NCBI RefSeq assembly: GCF_020531965.1
Contig: NZ_JAJAWH010000029.1
Location: 1 to 53,475, forward strand
Reading direction: 5' to 3'
Source of the DNA: Pseudorhizobium xiangyangii
GTDB lineage: Bacteria; Pseudomonadota; Alphaproteobacteria; Rhizobiales; Rhizobiaceae
Length of the DNA stretch: 53,475 nt
This document shows, in pieces, positions 44,191 to 52,192 of this stretch. The translations under genes and the position numbers were made by a program. The notes beneath the pieces were generated by a model. The model saw only the letters and a program-made list of their open reading frames with translations, was not told the DNA's origin and ran no database searches. The first letter of the stretch is position 1; each line of letters begins with the position of its first letter.

Positions 44191-45128
44191 AGCTTTCATC
44201 CGGTACCGTCCGCATGATCATCCCGGCGGTGTCGCTCGCCGTTCTCCTGTCTGCGGTGTTCTATATGCAACCCCGGGCGATGAGCTACACGGGCCTCAAT
44301 CTGCTGTTCAATCTAGCGGTGCCGATTGCGCTCGCGACGATTGCCCAGATGCTGATCATGGCGGTCAACGATCTCGACCTTTCCATGGGAACGTTCGTCA
44401 GCTTCGCCGCTTGCGTCACCGCCACGTTCCTTCAGTCGTCACCCTTTGTCGGCCTCCTGATCCTGATCGGAGCGATTGCCGTCTATGCGGCCATGGGTGT
44501 GATCATCTACCTGCGAGAGCTTCCCTCGATCGTTGTCACGCTCGGCATGAGCTTCGTCTGGGCCGGCCTGGCGGTTCTCCTGTTGCCGTCTCCGGGCGGA
44601 AGCGCGCCCGACTGGGCCCGTGCGCTCATGACGTCCAAACCCCCGGTCGTCCCGATGGCTATCGTCGCGAGCGTGGTGATCGCCGCAGTCACGCATTTTC
44701 TGGTCATGCGCTCCTCGTTTGGAGTTCTGATCCGTGGTGTAGGTGGCAATTCCCGTTCCGTCGAACGTGCCGGCTGGTCCGTGATCGGAATTCGTGCCGC
44801 GACCTACGCACTGGCTGGCCTCTTCGCGGTCCTCGCCGGTATTGCGCTGGTCGGCCTCACCACGGCGGCCGACGCAAACATCGCACTTCGCTATACACTC
44901 CTGTCCATCGCAGGCGTCATCCTGGGAGGCGGCGAATTTGTCGGGGGCCGGGTTTCGCCGGTCGGCGCTGTCATCGGGGCTTTGACGCTGACGCTCGCGG
45001 GCTCGTTCCTCTCCTTCATGCGCATTTCGCCGGACTGGCAGATCGGTGCGCAGGGGGCGATCCTCATCGTGGTTCTGGGCTTGCGCCTTTTCCTGAACAG
45101 GCTTGAGAAGAGGGAGAAGAACCGATGA
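44187..45128 (+). CDS. Sugar ABC transporter permease (RbsC type, first)
   Basis: Inner-membrane permease of 313 residues with eight to ten segments, BPD_transp_2 family. Family marks: LFNLAVPIALATIAQMLIMAVNDLDLSMGTFVSFAA and VGGNSRSVERAGWSVIGIRAATYALAGLFAVLAGI, the coupling region. GGAGG lies upstream and the start overlaps the ATPase stop by four bases. It overlaps the second permease in the same way, so both form one heterodimeric channel. Confidence 0.9.
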   Translation: MKLSSGTVRMIIPAVSLAVLLSAVFYMQPRAMSYTGLNLLFNLAVPIALATIAQMLIMAVNDLDLSMGTFVSFAACVTATFLQSSPFVGLLILIGAIAVYAAMGVIIYLRELPSIVVTLGMSFVWAGLAVLLLPSPGGSAPDWARALMTSKPPVVPMAIVASVVIAAVTHFLVMRSSFGVLIRGVGGNSRSVERAGWSVIGIRAATYALAGLFAVLAGIALVGLTTAADANIALRYTLLSIAGVILGGGEFVGGRVSPVGAVIGALTLTLAGSFLSFMRISPDWQIGAQGAILIVVLGLRLFLNRLEKREKNR

Positions 45129-46072
45129 ACGGCTTTGGCCCACTGGTACGCAAGCCCTGGATCTGGTCCTTTGCCGCGACGATCATCGTCTGGGCAGTCA
45201 CGGTGCTGTTCACCGGCGGTGCCAGCTCCCTCGGCCTGTCGCAGGCTGCGCTCACCTTTGCTGCCTTTTCCGTCATTGTCGGTATCGGGCAGATGTTCGT
45301 GATCACGCTGGGACCCGGCAATATCGACCTGTCGGTTCCCGCGACGATGACGCTGTCCGGGACACTTGCCTTGAAACTCATGGACGTCCAGGACGGCATG
45401 ATTGTTGTCGGGCTTGTCGCCTCCATACTGATCGGCATAGCCATCGGCATCGGCAATTACGGACTGATCAAGCTGCTGCGTATTCCTCCGATCATCGCGA
45501 CCTTGTCGATGAGCTTCATCGTCCAGTCCATCGCGATCTGGAGCAACCGCGGCCTGCGTATCAAGCCGCCGGAGGTGCTGGCAGGTTTCAGCACGTCCTA
45601 CAGCTTCGGAATCCCGAACGTTGCCCTCGTCGCGCTGCTGCTGTCGCTTGTAGCCTGGGTGCTGCTCGAGAAAAGCATTTACGGCCGCTGGATTTCTGCG
45701 ATCGGGCAAAGCACTTTCGCCGCCCGAATGGCTGGCATACCGGTTGATGGCACCCGCTTTGCCACCTACGTACTCTGTGCTGTCCTTGCCTCGATCTGCG
45801 GCTATCTGTTGGCCAGCTTTTCCGGCGGCGCCGCGCTCAACATGGGTGCAGAATATCTCCTGATGTCGATTGCGGTCGTCGTCATCGGCGGAACGGCGGT
45901 TGCGGGCGGAAACTCCAATATTCCGGGAATTTGGGGTGCTTCGCTCTTCATGTTCCTCGTCGTCTCGATGCTCAATACCTACGGCTTCGGCGCAGGCACC
46001 CGGCTGATCCTTACGGGGGTCATCATCATCGTCGTCATTCTGGCGGCCGGCGGCAAGAAGGCTCTTCGATGA
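45125..46072 (+). CDS. Sugar ABC transporter permease (RbsC type, second)
   Basis: Inner-membrane permease of 315 residues of the same family as the gene before it. Marks are AAFSVIVGIGQMFVITLGPGNIDLSVPATMTLSG and IGQSTFAARMAGIPVDGTRFATYVLCAVLASICGY. Separate first and second permeases occur in some RbsC-type systems, for example the galactofuranose importer of E. coli, whereas ribose and fructose systems use one permease twice. The lactonase gene starts 42 bases after it. Confidence 0.9.
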   Translation: MNGFGPLVRKPWIWSFAATIIVWAVTVLFTGGASSLGLSQAALTFAAFSVIVGIGQMFVITLGPGNIDLSVPATMTLSGTLALKLMDVQDGMIVVGLVASILIGIAIGIGNYGLIKLLRIPPIIATLSMSFIVQSIAIWSNRGLRIKPPEVLAGFSTSYSFGIPNVALVALLLSLVAWVLLEKSIYGRWISAIGQSTFAARMAGIPVDGTRFATYVLCAVLASICGYLLASFSGGAALNMGAEYLLMSIAVVVIGGTAVAGGNSNIPGIWGASLFMFLVVSMLNTYGFGAGTRLILTGVIIIVVILAAGGKKALR

Positions 46073-46114
46073 CCTGCCTCGCCGCCGTTTCGTCATCTCA
46101 ACCGGACAGATATC

Positions 46115-47023
46115 ATGTCGCAAACCCAATCGATCTATGAAGTTCACGACGAATGCTTCCGGCGGCTGACGGTCGCTAGCGCGGCGCTGGAGGAGCTGTA
46201 TTCCGGCTGCCGGTGGGCTGAAGGTCCCGTCTGGTTTGCGGACACGCAGTGCCTGATCTTCAGCGATATCCCAAACGAGCGCATGCTGCGCTGGGTGTCG
46301 GGCGGCGGCGTCTCCGTCTTCCGGGCACAATCCAATTTCGTCAACGGCAATACCCGCGATAGGCAAGGGCGCCTCATCTCGTGCCAACATGGCGGGCGGC
46401 GCGTTGTTCGCACCGAGCTCGACGGATCGCTCACGGTGCTGGCGGATCAATACCGAGGAAAGCGCCTCAACTCCCCGAACGACGTCGTCGTCCGGTCCGA
46501 CGACAGCATCTGGTTCACCGATCCGACCTACGGCATCATGTCGGACTACGAGGGCTACACGGCGGATCCAGAGCAGGAAACACGCAACGTCTATCGTCTC
46601 GATCCACATTCGGGAGAGATTGAGGCGGTTTTGACCGATTTTGGTCAACCCAACGGGCTGGCCTTCTCCCCGGACGAGAGCAAGCTCTACGTCGCCGATT
46701 CTTCATCGAGCCACGATATCAATGCACCACGGCGCATCCGCGTATTCGACGTCGCTGAAGGAGGCCGCCTCGCCAATGGAGGTGTGTTCTGCGACATTGA
46801 CACGGGAGTGCCCGACGGTTTCCGTGTGGACGTCCAGGGAAACATATGGACCAGCGCCGGCGACGGGGTCCATTGCTTCTCGCCGGAGGGCAAGTTGCTC
46901 GGGAAAATAAAGGTGCCGCAGGTGGTTGCGAATGTCGCCTTCGGCGGGCCACGCCGCAACTGCCTTTTCATTACGGCGACCAAGAGCCTTTATGCCGTCT
47001 ACCTTGCAGTCAACGGGATCTAG
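46115..47023 (+). CDS. SMP-30/gluconolactonase-like sugar lactonase
   Basis: Six-bladed beta-propeller hydrolase of 302 residues that opens sugar lactones with a divalent metal. The metal and catalytic positions of the SMP-30 family are visible: Glu36 (WAEGPVW), Asn122-Asp123 (LNSPNDVVV), Asn180 (GQPNGLAFSPDES) and the Asp in LYVADS. It has no signal peptide. Being last in the sugar importer operon, it suggests that the substrate is oxidised to a lactone inside the cell and then opened; the dehydrogenase for that step is not in the window. Confidence 0.88.
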   Translation: MSQTQSIYEVHDECFRRLTVASAALEELYSGCRWAEGPVWFADTQCLIFSDIPNERMLRWVSGGGVSVFRAQSNFVNGNTRDRQGRLISCQHGGRRVVRTELDGSLTVLADQYRGKRLNSPNDVVVRSDDSIWFTDPTYGIMSDYEGYTADPEQETRNVYRLDPHSGEIEAVLTDFGQPNGLAFSPDESKLYVADSSSSHDINAPRRIRVFDVAEGGRLANGGVFCDIDTGVPDGFRVDVQGNIWTSAGDGVHCFSPEGKLLGKIKVPQVVANVAFGGPRRNCLFITATKSLYAVYLAVNGI

Positions 47024-47047
47024 GGCTTTTCAATTTCAGGAAACGCT

Positions 47048-47335
47048 CTATCCCGCCAGCGGAAGGTCATCTTCCGGGATATCCAGCATTCTGGCTTCGA
47101 TGCATGCTTCGATGAAAGTTTGCCGCGCGATGTCTGCTGCAATGCGACCATCGATCGCCTGACCGCAAGCCTCAGCGGCTCGACGGTAGCGGTCACCGTA
47201 AATCGCCGGCCAACGGTGCTGGAGATAGGCAAGGGCGTCCTGCGGGTTCCTGATCGTTTCCGGTAGTCCATAACCTATCCGTACTCGGACAGGTGAGGCC
47301 CAACGAAGAACGTTGGCTCTGATCATCATGTTCAT
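47048..47335 (-). CDS. DUF982-family small protein
   Basis: Protein of 95 residues of the DUF982 family, which is widespread in rhizobia and has no known function. Family marks: VRVRIGYGLPETIRNPQDALAYLQHRWPAIYGDRYRRAAEACGQAIDGRIAADIARQTFIEACIEARM. The ATG at 47335 is chosen because AAGGG lies 7 bases upstream. It is a single gene, convergent with the lactonase gene and divergent from the bicupin gene. Confidence 0.75.
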   Translation of the reverse strand: MNMMIRANVLRWASPVRVRIGYGLPETIRNPQDALAYLQHRWPAIYGDRYRRAAEACGQAIDGRIAADIARQTFIEACIEARMLDIPEDDLPLAG

Positions 47336-47547
47336 TTCGATACCCTTGTAGCCGGGACCGAGAACGCAGGTGAATCGAAAAGGTTTCGTCGGTTTAGCGG
47401 ATTTATTTTTTACCGCTCGGACCTGTTCGTATGAGAGAGAGTCTCGCGACAGGCCGGTCTGTTTCGCCAGACGCAAAGGCGATTGCCTGAAAACGCGCGG
47501 CAGCCTAAACCAGATATGCGCAGGTACCAGCCAACCGGATATACACC

Positions 47548-48369
47548 ATGAGTGACGCGACCTATTTTTCCAGACTTGGGGGCCTTCCGGGGCAGACCGA
47601 GCTACTTTCGAGCAAAGCGGTATTCACCAACGCCTACGCGGTCATTCCCCGCACTGTGATGACCGACATCGTCACGAGCGTGCTGCCGCACTGGGATAAG
47701 ACGCGCGCGTGGATCATTTCCCGGCCGTTGAGCGGGTTTTCCGAAACCTTCGCGCAATACGTCATGGAAGTGGAGCCAAGTGGCGGCAGCAGTCGTCCGG
47801 AACCGGATGCCCGAGCGCAAGCGGCACTGTTCGTCACCGAGGGCGAGATGACCGTGGAGCTGGACGGACAGGCACATGCGCTTCGGACCGGGTCCTTCGC
47901 CTATCTGCCGGCCGGTTCCAAGTGGTCGCTGCGCAACCATTCGTCCTACACCGTCCGATTCCACTGGATCCGCAAGGTATTCCAGGCTGCCGATGGTCTG
48001 GAGCCGCCGCCGCCGCTCTTCACGCATGAGAGCGAACGGCAGATGTTCTCCATGCCGGAAACCGATGGAAAGTGGTCAACGACGCGGTTCATCGATCCCG
48101 CCGATGTTCGTTACGACATGCATGTCAACATCGTGACGTTCCAGCCCGGGGGCACCATTCCGTTCATGGAAACCCATGTCATGGAACACGGGCTCTACGT
48201 GCTGGAAGGAAAGGCTGTCTACCGGCTCAACAAGGATTGGGTCGAAGTAGAAGCCGGCGACTTCATGTGGTTGCGCGCCTTCTGCCCGCAGGCATGTTAC
48301 GCGGGCGGTCCCGGGCGGTTCCGTTACCTTCTCTACAAGGACGTCAACCGGCACGTCGCGCTCTGGTAG
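47548..48369 (+). CDS. allE: (S)-ureidoglycine aminohydrolase-like bicupin
   Basis: Double-cupin protein of 273 residues. The first cupin (about 70-140) contains LFVTEGEMTVELDGQ and GSFAYLPAGS. The second (about 195-262) has ETHVMEHGLYVLEGKAVYRLN, whose Glu and His residues bind the metal (Mn2+ in the family), and GDFMWLRAFCPQACYAGGPGRFRYLLYKDVNR, which closely fits ureidoglycine aminohydrolases of allantoin breakdown. That enzyme releases ammonia from (S)-ureidoglycine to give ureidoglycolate. No other purine-breakdown gene is in the window. It ends 22 bases from the convergent frcK. Confidence 0.8.
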   Translation: MSDATYFSRLGGLPGQTELLSSKAVFTNAYAVIPRTVMTDIVTSVLPHWDKTRAWIISRPLSGFSETFAQYVMEVEPSGGSSRPEPDARAQAALFVTEGEMTVELDGQAHALRTGSFAYLPAGSKWSLRNHSSYTVRFHWIRKVFQAADGLEPPPPLFTHESERQMFSMPETDGKWSTTRFIDPADVRYDMHVNIVTFQPGGTIPFMETHVMEHGLYVLEGKAVYRLNKDWVEVEAGDFMWLRAFCPQACYAGGPGRFRYLLYKDVNRHVALW

Positions 48370-48391
48370 AAGCGTCCGTCGGTGGATGTCG

Positions 48392-49012
48392 TCAGCTGAA
48401 GGCCAGGTCGGCCTTTCGGCTGCGGTCCCTGACCAGCCTGCCATTGGGAAGGTCGTTGCCCTCGACCTTCGCCTGTGCCGCCGCAGGTTCCAGACCAAGT
48501 TCCAGCCATCGCTGCATCAACCGGTCTTCCAGCACATCCTCTGATGGCAGGAGCATGATCGAGAAATCGAACAGGGTTGCGAGTTCCACCCAACGTGGTT
48601 CGTCAAGCAGCAGGTAGTTTCCCTCGATGAGGACAATCCGGTCTTGTGGGCGGATTGCGCGCGCCGCGGCTATGGCAAGCTCCCGTGTCCGGTCGAAGAG
48701 GGGGACAAGCACGTCCTCCGAGCCTTGCCGCAAGGCACGGACAATATCCAGAAGACCCCGGACATCGAAGGTTTCCTGCGCACCCTTGCGTTCCAGCAGA
48801 CCGCGCTCCCGAAGAATGGCATCGTCCATGTGGAAGCCATCCATTGGCACGATTGCCGTCTGCAGGCCACTTTCAAGCAGCGCTGCCGCCAGCTGCTCGA
48901 CGATCGTCGATTTGCCTGCACCCGGCGGCCCGGCGATCGCGATGAGAAAGCGTTGCCTGTTCGCCGCTCGTGTGGCGATTTCGTTTGTGATGGCAGCAGT
49001 ATCAATGTTCAT
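48392..49012 (-). CDS. frcK: Fructose locus kinase-like P-loop protein FrcK
   Basis: P-loop NTPase of 206 residues of the phosphoribulokinase/uridine kinase family. Walker A GPPGAGKST is at 28-36, followed by VPMDGFHMDD (nucleoside/sugar kinase region) and IVLIEGNYLLLDEPRW. It is the last gene of the frcBCAK operon; its start overlaps the frcA stop in an ATGA. In S. meliloti frcK lies in the same place and is annotated as a kinase; whether it phosphorylates the imported fructose is uncertain. Confidence 0.87.
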   Translation of the reverse strand: MNIDTAAITNEIATRAANRQRFLIAIAGPPGAGKSTIVEQLAAALLESGLQTAIVPMDGFHMDDAILRERGLLERKGAQETFDVRGLLDIVRALRQGSEDVLVPLFDRTRELAIAAARAIRPQDRIVLIEGNYLLLDEPRWVELATLFDFSIMLLPSEDVLEDRLMQRWLELGLEPAAAQAKVEGNDLPNGRLVRDRSRKADLAFS

Positions 49013-49788
49013 GCAGCGACGGGTTCCGCAGGTGCCTTTGCCCCCGTCATGAAGGCAACAGCATCCGACATGCTATAGTCCTTCGGGTTGATGACGCAGA
49101 GACGCCGGCCGAGCCGATGCACATGAATGCGGTCGGCAACCTCGAACACATGCGGCATATTGTGGGAGATCAGCACGATCGGAATGCCGCGGCGGCGGAC
49201 GTCGAGAATAAGCTCAAGCACACGCCGGCTTTCCTTGACGCCGAGTGCTGCCGTCGGCTCATCGAGAATGATCACCTTTGAACCGAATGCGGCCGCCCGT
49301 GCGACAGCCACGCCTTGTCGTTGCCCGCCGGACAGCGTTTCCACGGCCTGGTTGATGTTCTGGATCGTCATCAGCCCAAGCTCGGAAAGCTTGTCGCGCG
49401 CGAAGCGCTCCATCGCCGTGCGGTCCAGTTTCCGGAACCATTTCCCCATGATGCCCGGTTTGCGCAACTCCCGTCCGAGGAAGATGTTGTCGGCAATGGA
49501 AAGGGCAGGGGAGAGTGCCAGGTTCTGGTAGACTGTCTCGATGCCGGCCTTTCGCGCCTCGATGGGCGACCGGAATTGAATGAGCTGGCCTTCCAGACGG
49601 ATCTCGCCGTCGTCGGGCGTGACGGCGCCCGAAATTGCCTTGATCATGGAGGACTTGCCGGCTCCGTTGTCTCCGATGACCGCCAGAATTTCGCCGGGGT
49701 AGAGATCGAAGTCGGCATTGTCCAATGCGGTGACGCGACCGTAACGCTTGACCAACCCGCGGGCGGTGAGAATGGGTTCCTGTACCAT
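49009..49788 (-). CDS. frcA: Fructose ABC transporter ATP-binding protein FrcA
   Basis: Cytosolic ATPase of 259 residues with a single nucleotide-binding domain, unlike the double ATPases of most CUT2 sugar importers. Walker A GDNGAGKSS is at 39-47, signature LSGGQRQ at 152-158, Walker B VIILDEP at 172-178 and switch His209 (LISHN). The ATG at 49788 overlaps the frcC stop by one base; upstream codons belong to frcC in another frame. It drives fructose uptake, by analogy with S. meliloti FrcA, which also handles mannose and ribose weakly. Confidence 0.92.
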   Translation of the reverse strand: MVQEPILTARGLVKRYGRVTALDNADFDLYPGEILAVIGDNGAGKSSMIKAISGAVTPDDGEIRLEGQLIQFRSPIEARKAGIETVYQNLALSPALSIADNIFLGRELRKPGIMGKWFRKLDRTAMERFARDKLSELGLMTIQNINQAVETLSGGQRQGVAVARAAAFGSKVIILDEPTAALGVKESRRVLELILDVRRRGIPIVLISHNMPHVFEVADRIHVHRLGRRLCVINPKDYSMSDAVAFMTGAKAPAEPVAA

Positions 49789-50867
49789 CAGCCTGATACC
49801 TTTCTGATCCATTGGTCGATTGCCACAGCGGCGATGATGAGGACGCCGATCAACAGGTATGTCCACTGTGGATCCGTCCCGATCAGGCGCAGGCCTAGCG
49901 AGAAGACGCCGACGATAAGCGCACCGAAGATCATGCCGAGGATAGAACCTCGGCCGCCGAAGAGCGAGATGCCTCCGATAACGACGGCAGTGATGGATTC
50001 GATGTTGGCAAACTGCCCGGCCGTCGGCGAAACGGAGCCGATGCGGCCGATGAGCGCCCAGCCGGCGAGTGCGCAGATGAGACCCGAAAGCGTATAGACT
50101 GAAACGAGCATGCGCTTGACATTGACGCCGGCAAGTTCGGCCGCCTCCGGGTCGTCACCCACGGCATAGACGTGGCGGCCCCAGGCGGTCCTGTTCAGGA
50201 CATACCATAGCAGCGCCACCAGCAAGACCATGACGATGACGCCATAGGTGAAGACGGCACCGCCAATCCGGATGTTCGACCCGAAGAACTGCAGGATCGG
50301 CGCCTGCTGGGCAATGTCCTGCGAGCGGATGGTTTCGTTCGCCGAATAAAGAAAGTTTGAAGCCAGAACGATCTGCCACATGCCGAGCGTGACGATGAAG
50401 GGCGGAAGCTTCATCCGTGCGACGAGCTGGCCGTTGATCCAGCCACAGAAGGCGCCTACCGCAAAGCCACAGAGGATCGCTACCGTCGGCGGCAAGCCGT
50501 AGCGGAACGTGAACTGTCCCATGACGACGGAGGAGAGGACCATGATGGCGCCGACCGAGAGGTCGATGCCCGCAGTCAGGATCACCAGGGTCTGTGCAGC
50601 CCCGACGATGCCGACGATTGCCACCTGCTGCAGGATCAGCGTCAGCGTGAAGGCCGAGAAGAACTTGGTTCCCAATAGCATGCCGAATATGGCGATCGAC
50701 ATTATAAGGACGATCAGGGGTACGGCTGCAGGGCTCGAGTGCAGGAAGTGCTGGCATTTCTGCAGCACCGACCTTTCATGCGTGTCGAAGGAAGCGACCT
50801 GTGTCGAACTACCCGACAGGACCTTCTCGTATTCATGATGCGGATTTGCCGCTTGTGGCTCGGTCAT
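49788..50867 (-). CDS. frcC: Fructose ABC transporter permease FrcC
   Basis: Inner-membrane permease of 359 residues, BPD_transp_2 family, with about ten segments after a polar N-terminal part of about 45 residues. Marks: ILQQVAIVGIVGAAQTLVILTAGIDLSVGAIMVLSS, MKLPPFIVTLGMWQI and VYAVGDDPEAAELAGVNVKRMLVSVYTLSGLICALAGW. GGGAGG lies 7 bases before the ATG. It presumably forms a homodimer. A GC-rich hairpin separates it from frcB. Confidence 0.92.
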   Translation of the reverse strand: MTEPQAANPHHEYEKVLSGSSTQVASFDTHERSVLQKCQHFLHSSPAAVPLIVLIMSIAIFGMLLGTKFFSAFTLTLILQQVAIVGIVGAAQTLVILTAGIDLSVGAIMVLSSVVMGQFTFRYGLPPTVAILCGFAVGAFCGWINGQLVARMKLPPFIVTLGMWQIVLASNFLYSANETIRSQDIAQQAPILQFFGSNIRIGGAVFTYGVIVMVLLVALLWYVLNRTAWGRHVYAVGDDPEAAELAGVNVKRMLVSVYTLSGLICALAGWALIGRIGSVSPTAGQFANIESITAVVIGGISLFGGRGSILGMIFGALIVGVFSLGLRLIGTDPQWTYLLIGVLIIAAVAIDQWIRKVSG

Positions 50868-50885
50868 GTCAGTACCTCCCGACTA

Positions 50886-50902
50886 AGCCTTTCCCAAAGG
50901 CT
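50886..50902 (-). repeat. Small hairpin just upstream of the frcC ribosome site
   Basis: AGCCTTTCCCAAAGGCT is a 7-base-pair inverted repeat with a CCC loop, about 20 bases upstream of frcC. Together with the larger hairpin upstream it may shape the frcB-frcC junction. Confidence 0.35.
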
Positions 50903-50914
50903 CTGGCCCTAGGA

Positions 50915-50937
50915 GAGGGCGGCTCGACGCCGCCCTC
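50915..50937 (-). terminator. GC-rich intercistronic hairpin between frcB and frcC
   Basis: GAGGGCGGC and GCCGCCCTC form a perfect 9-base-pair stem with a 5-base loop, 22 bases after frcB. No T run follows, so it more likely stabilises the frcB message or ends only part of the transcripts. Confidence 0.6.
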
Positions 50938-50959
50938 CAGGTTCGTGATCAGGGCGCAA

Positions 50960-51985
50960 TCAGCCCCAGCACTTTTCCGTGGCTTGCTTGGTGTCGATGG
51001 ATTCGACACCTTGTGCAGGCTTGTCGGTGACGAGGGCCACGCCGGTATCGAAGAAGTTCTTGCCTTCGGTCGCCTTCGGCTTCTCACCGGTGTCAGCGAA
51101 CTTCTTGATGGCCTCGATGCCCATGGAAGCCATCAGCAGCGGATATTGCTGCGATGTTGCTCCGATGACGCCTTCCGCTACGTTCTTGACGCCCGGGCAA
51201 CCGCCATCCACCGAAACGATCAACACATCGGCTTCGCGGCCGACCGACTTCAGGGCCTCGTAGGCACCCGCGGCGGCTGGCTCGTTGATGGTGTGTACGA
51301 CGTTGATGGTCGGATCTTTCTGGAGAAGGTTCTCCATCGCGGTACGGCCACCTTCTTCGTTGCCGTTCGTCACGTCATGACCAACGATGCGCGGGTCGGT
51401 TTCGTCGCCGATCTTGTTGATGTCGACAACATCGATCCCAAAGCCCTTCATGAAGCCCTGGTTGCGCAAAACGTCGACTGACGGCTGGGAGGGGGTAAGG
51501 TTGAGGAATGCCACCCTGGCATCCTTTGCCGCGTCGCCGAGGGTTGCAGCGGCCCACTTGCCGATCAGTTCGCCCGCAAGCAGGTTGTCCGTCGCGAAGG
51601 TCATGTCGGCCGCATCGAGCGGCTCGAGCGGAGTATCAAGGGCGATGACGAGTATGCCCGCGTCGCGCGCCTTCTGGACGGCGGGGACGATCCCCTTTGT
51701 ATCGGAAGCGGTGAGAAGAATACCCTTGGCGCCATCGGCGATGCAGGTCTCGATCGCCGCTACCTGGCTTTCGCTATCGCCGTCGATCTTGCCGGCATAG
51801 GACTTGAGGGTGACACCCAGTTCCTGCGCCTTGGCGGTTGCGCCTTCCTTCATCTTCACGAAGAACGGGTTGGTGTCCGTTTTGGTAATCAGGCACGCGG
51901 AAACTTCCTGTGCCTTCGCCGGTGCCGAAAAGGCAACGCCCAGCGCCAGCGCAGCGAACGCCGTAGCGTAAATGGATTTCTTCAT
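50960..51985 (-). CDS. frcB: Fructose ABC transporter substrate-binding protein FrcB
   Basis: Periplasmic sugar-binding protein of 341 residues, type-1 fold. The signal peptide ends near Ala25 (SAPAKAQ). Segments [53 protein letters not shown] and [17 protein letters not shown] are typical of the fructose-binding branch. Start at 51985, with GGGAGGAG directly upstream. First gene of the frcBCAK operon, divergent from frcR, with a well-formed promoter at 52085-52113. Confidence 0.92.
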   Translation of the reverse strand: MKKSIYATAFAALALGVAFSAPAKAQEVSACLITKTDTNPFFVKMKEGATAKAQELGVTLKSYAGKIDGDSESQVAAIETCIADGAKGILLTASDTKGIVPAVQKARDAGILVIALDTPLEPLDAADMTFATDNLLAGELIGKWAAATLGDAAKDARVAFLNLTPSQPSVDVLRNQGFMKGFGIDVVDINKIGDETDPRIVGHDVTNGNEEGGRTAMENLLQKDPTINVVHTINEPAAAGAYEALKSVGREADVLIVSVDGGCPGVKNVAEGVIGATSQQYPLLMASMGIEAIKKFADTGEKPKATEGKNFFDTGVALVTDKPAQGVESIDTKQATEKCWG

Positions 51986-52084
51986 GGTCTCCTCCCAGAG
52001 TTGAATTTGTCGCCAAAGCGAATGGGTCTGATCCTGGCTAAAGTCTGCGAAGCCTCCTCCAAAGCCCTCAGCCAACCCTCACTC

Positions 52085-52113
52085 ATTAAGAGGAAAGCGA
52101 TTTCGCTTGTCAA
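52085..52113 (-). promoter_or_regulatory. frcB: Predicted frcB promoter
   Basis: On the minus strand TTGACA (52113-52108) and CTTAAT (52090-52085) are 17 bases apart. The -35 is a perfect consensus. The transcript would start about 90 bases before frcB. Two inverted repeats sit in and beside it. Confidence 0.6.
52095..52108. promoter_or_regulatory. Spacer operator in the frcB promoter
   Basis: AAGCGATTTCGCTT is a 6-2-6 perfect inverted repeat lying between the -10 and -35 boxes of the predicted frcB promoter, a classical place for a repressor. The binding protein could be FrcR or another sugar regulator. Confidence 0.5.
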
Positions 52114-52136
52114 TAAATAAATCGGATTGAATTATT
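52112..52136. promoter_or_regulatory. AT-rich inverted repeat, possible FrcR (ROK) site
   Basis: AATAAATAAAT and ATTGAATTATT, around CGG, match as inverted repeats at 9 of 11 positions. ROK repressors such as NagC and XylR bind AT-rich inverted repeats of this kind. It touches the -35 box of frcB and lies about 60 bases upstream of frcR, so it could control both genes. Confidence 0.5.
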
Positions 52137-52192
52137 AATTATCTGTGCCACTCTCCCAACGGGATGCTGTATAGCGCCCCGGGGAGGAAGCC

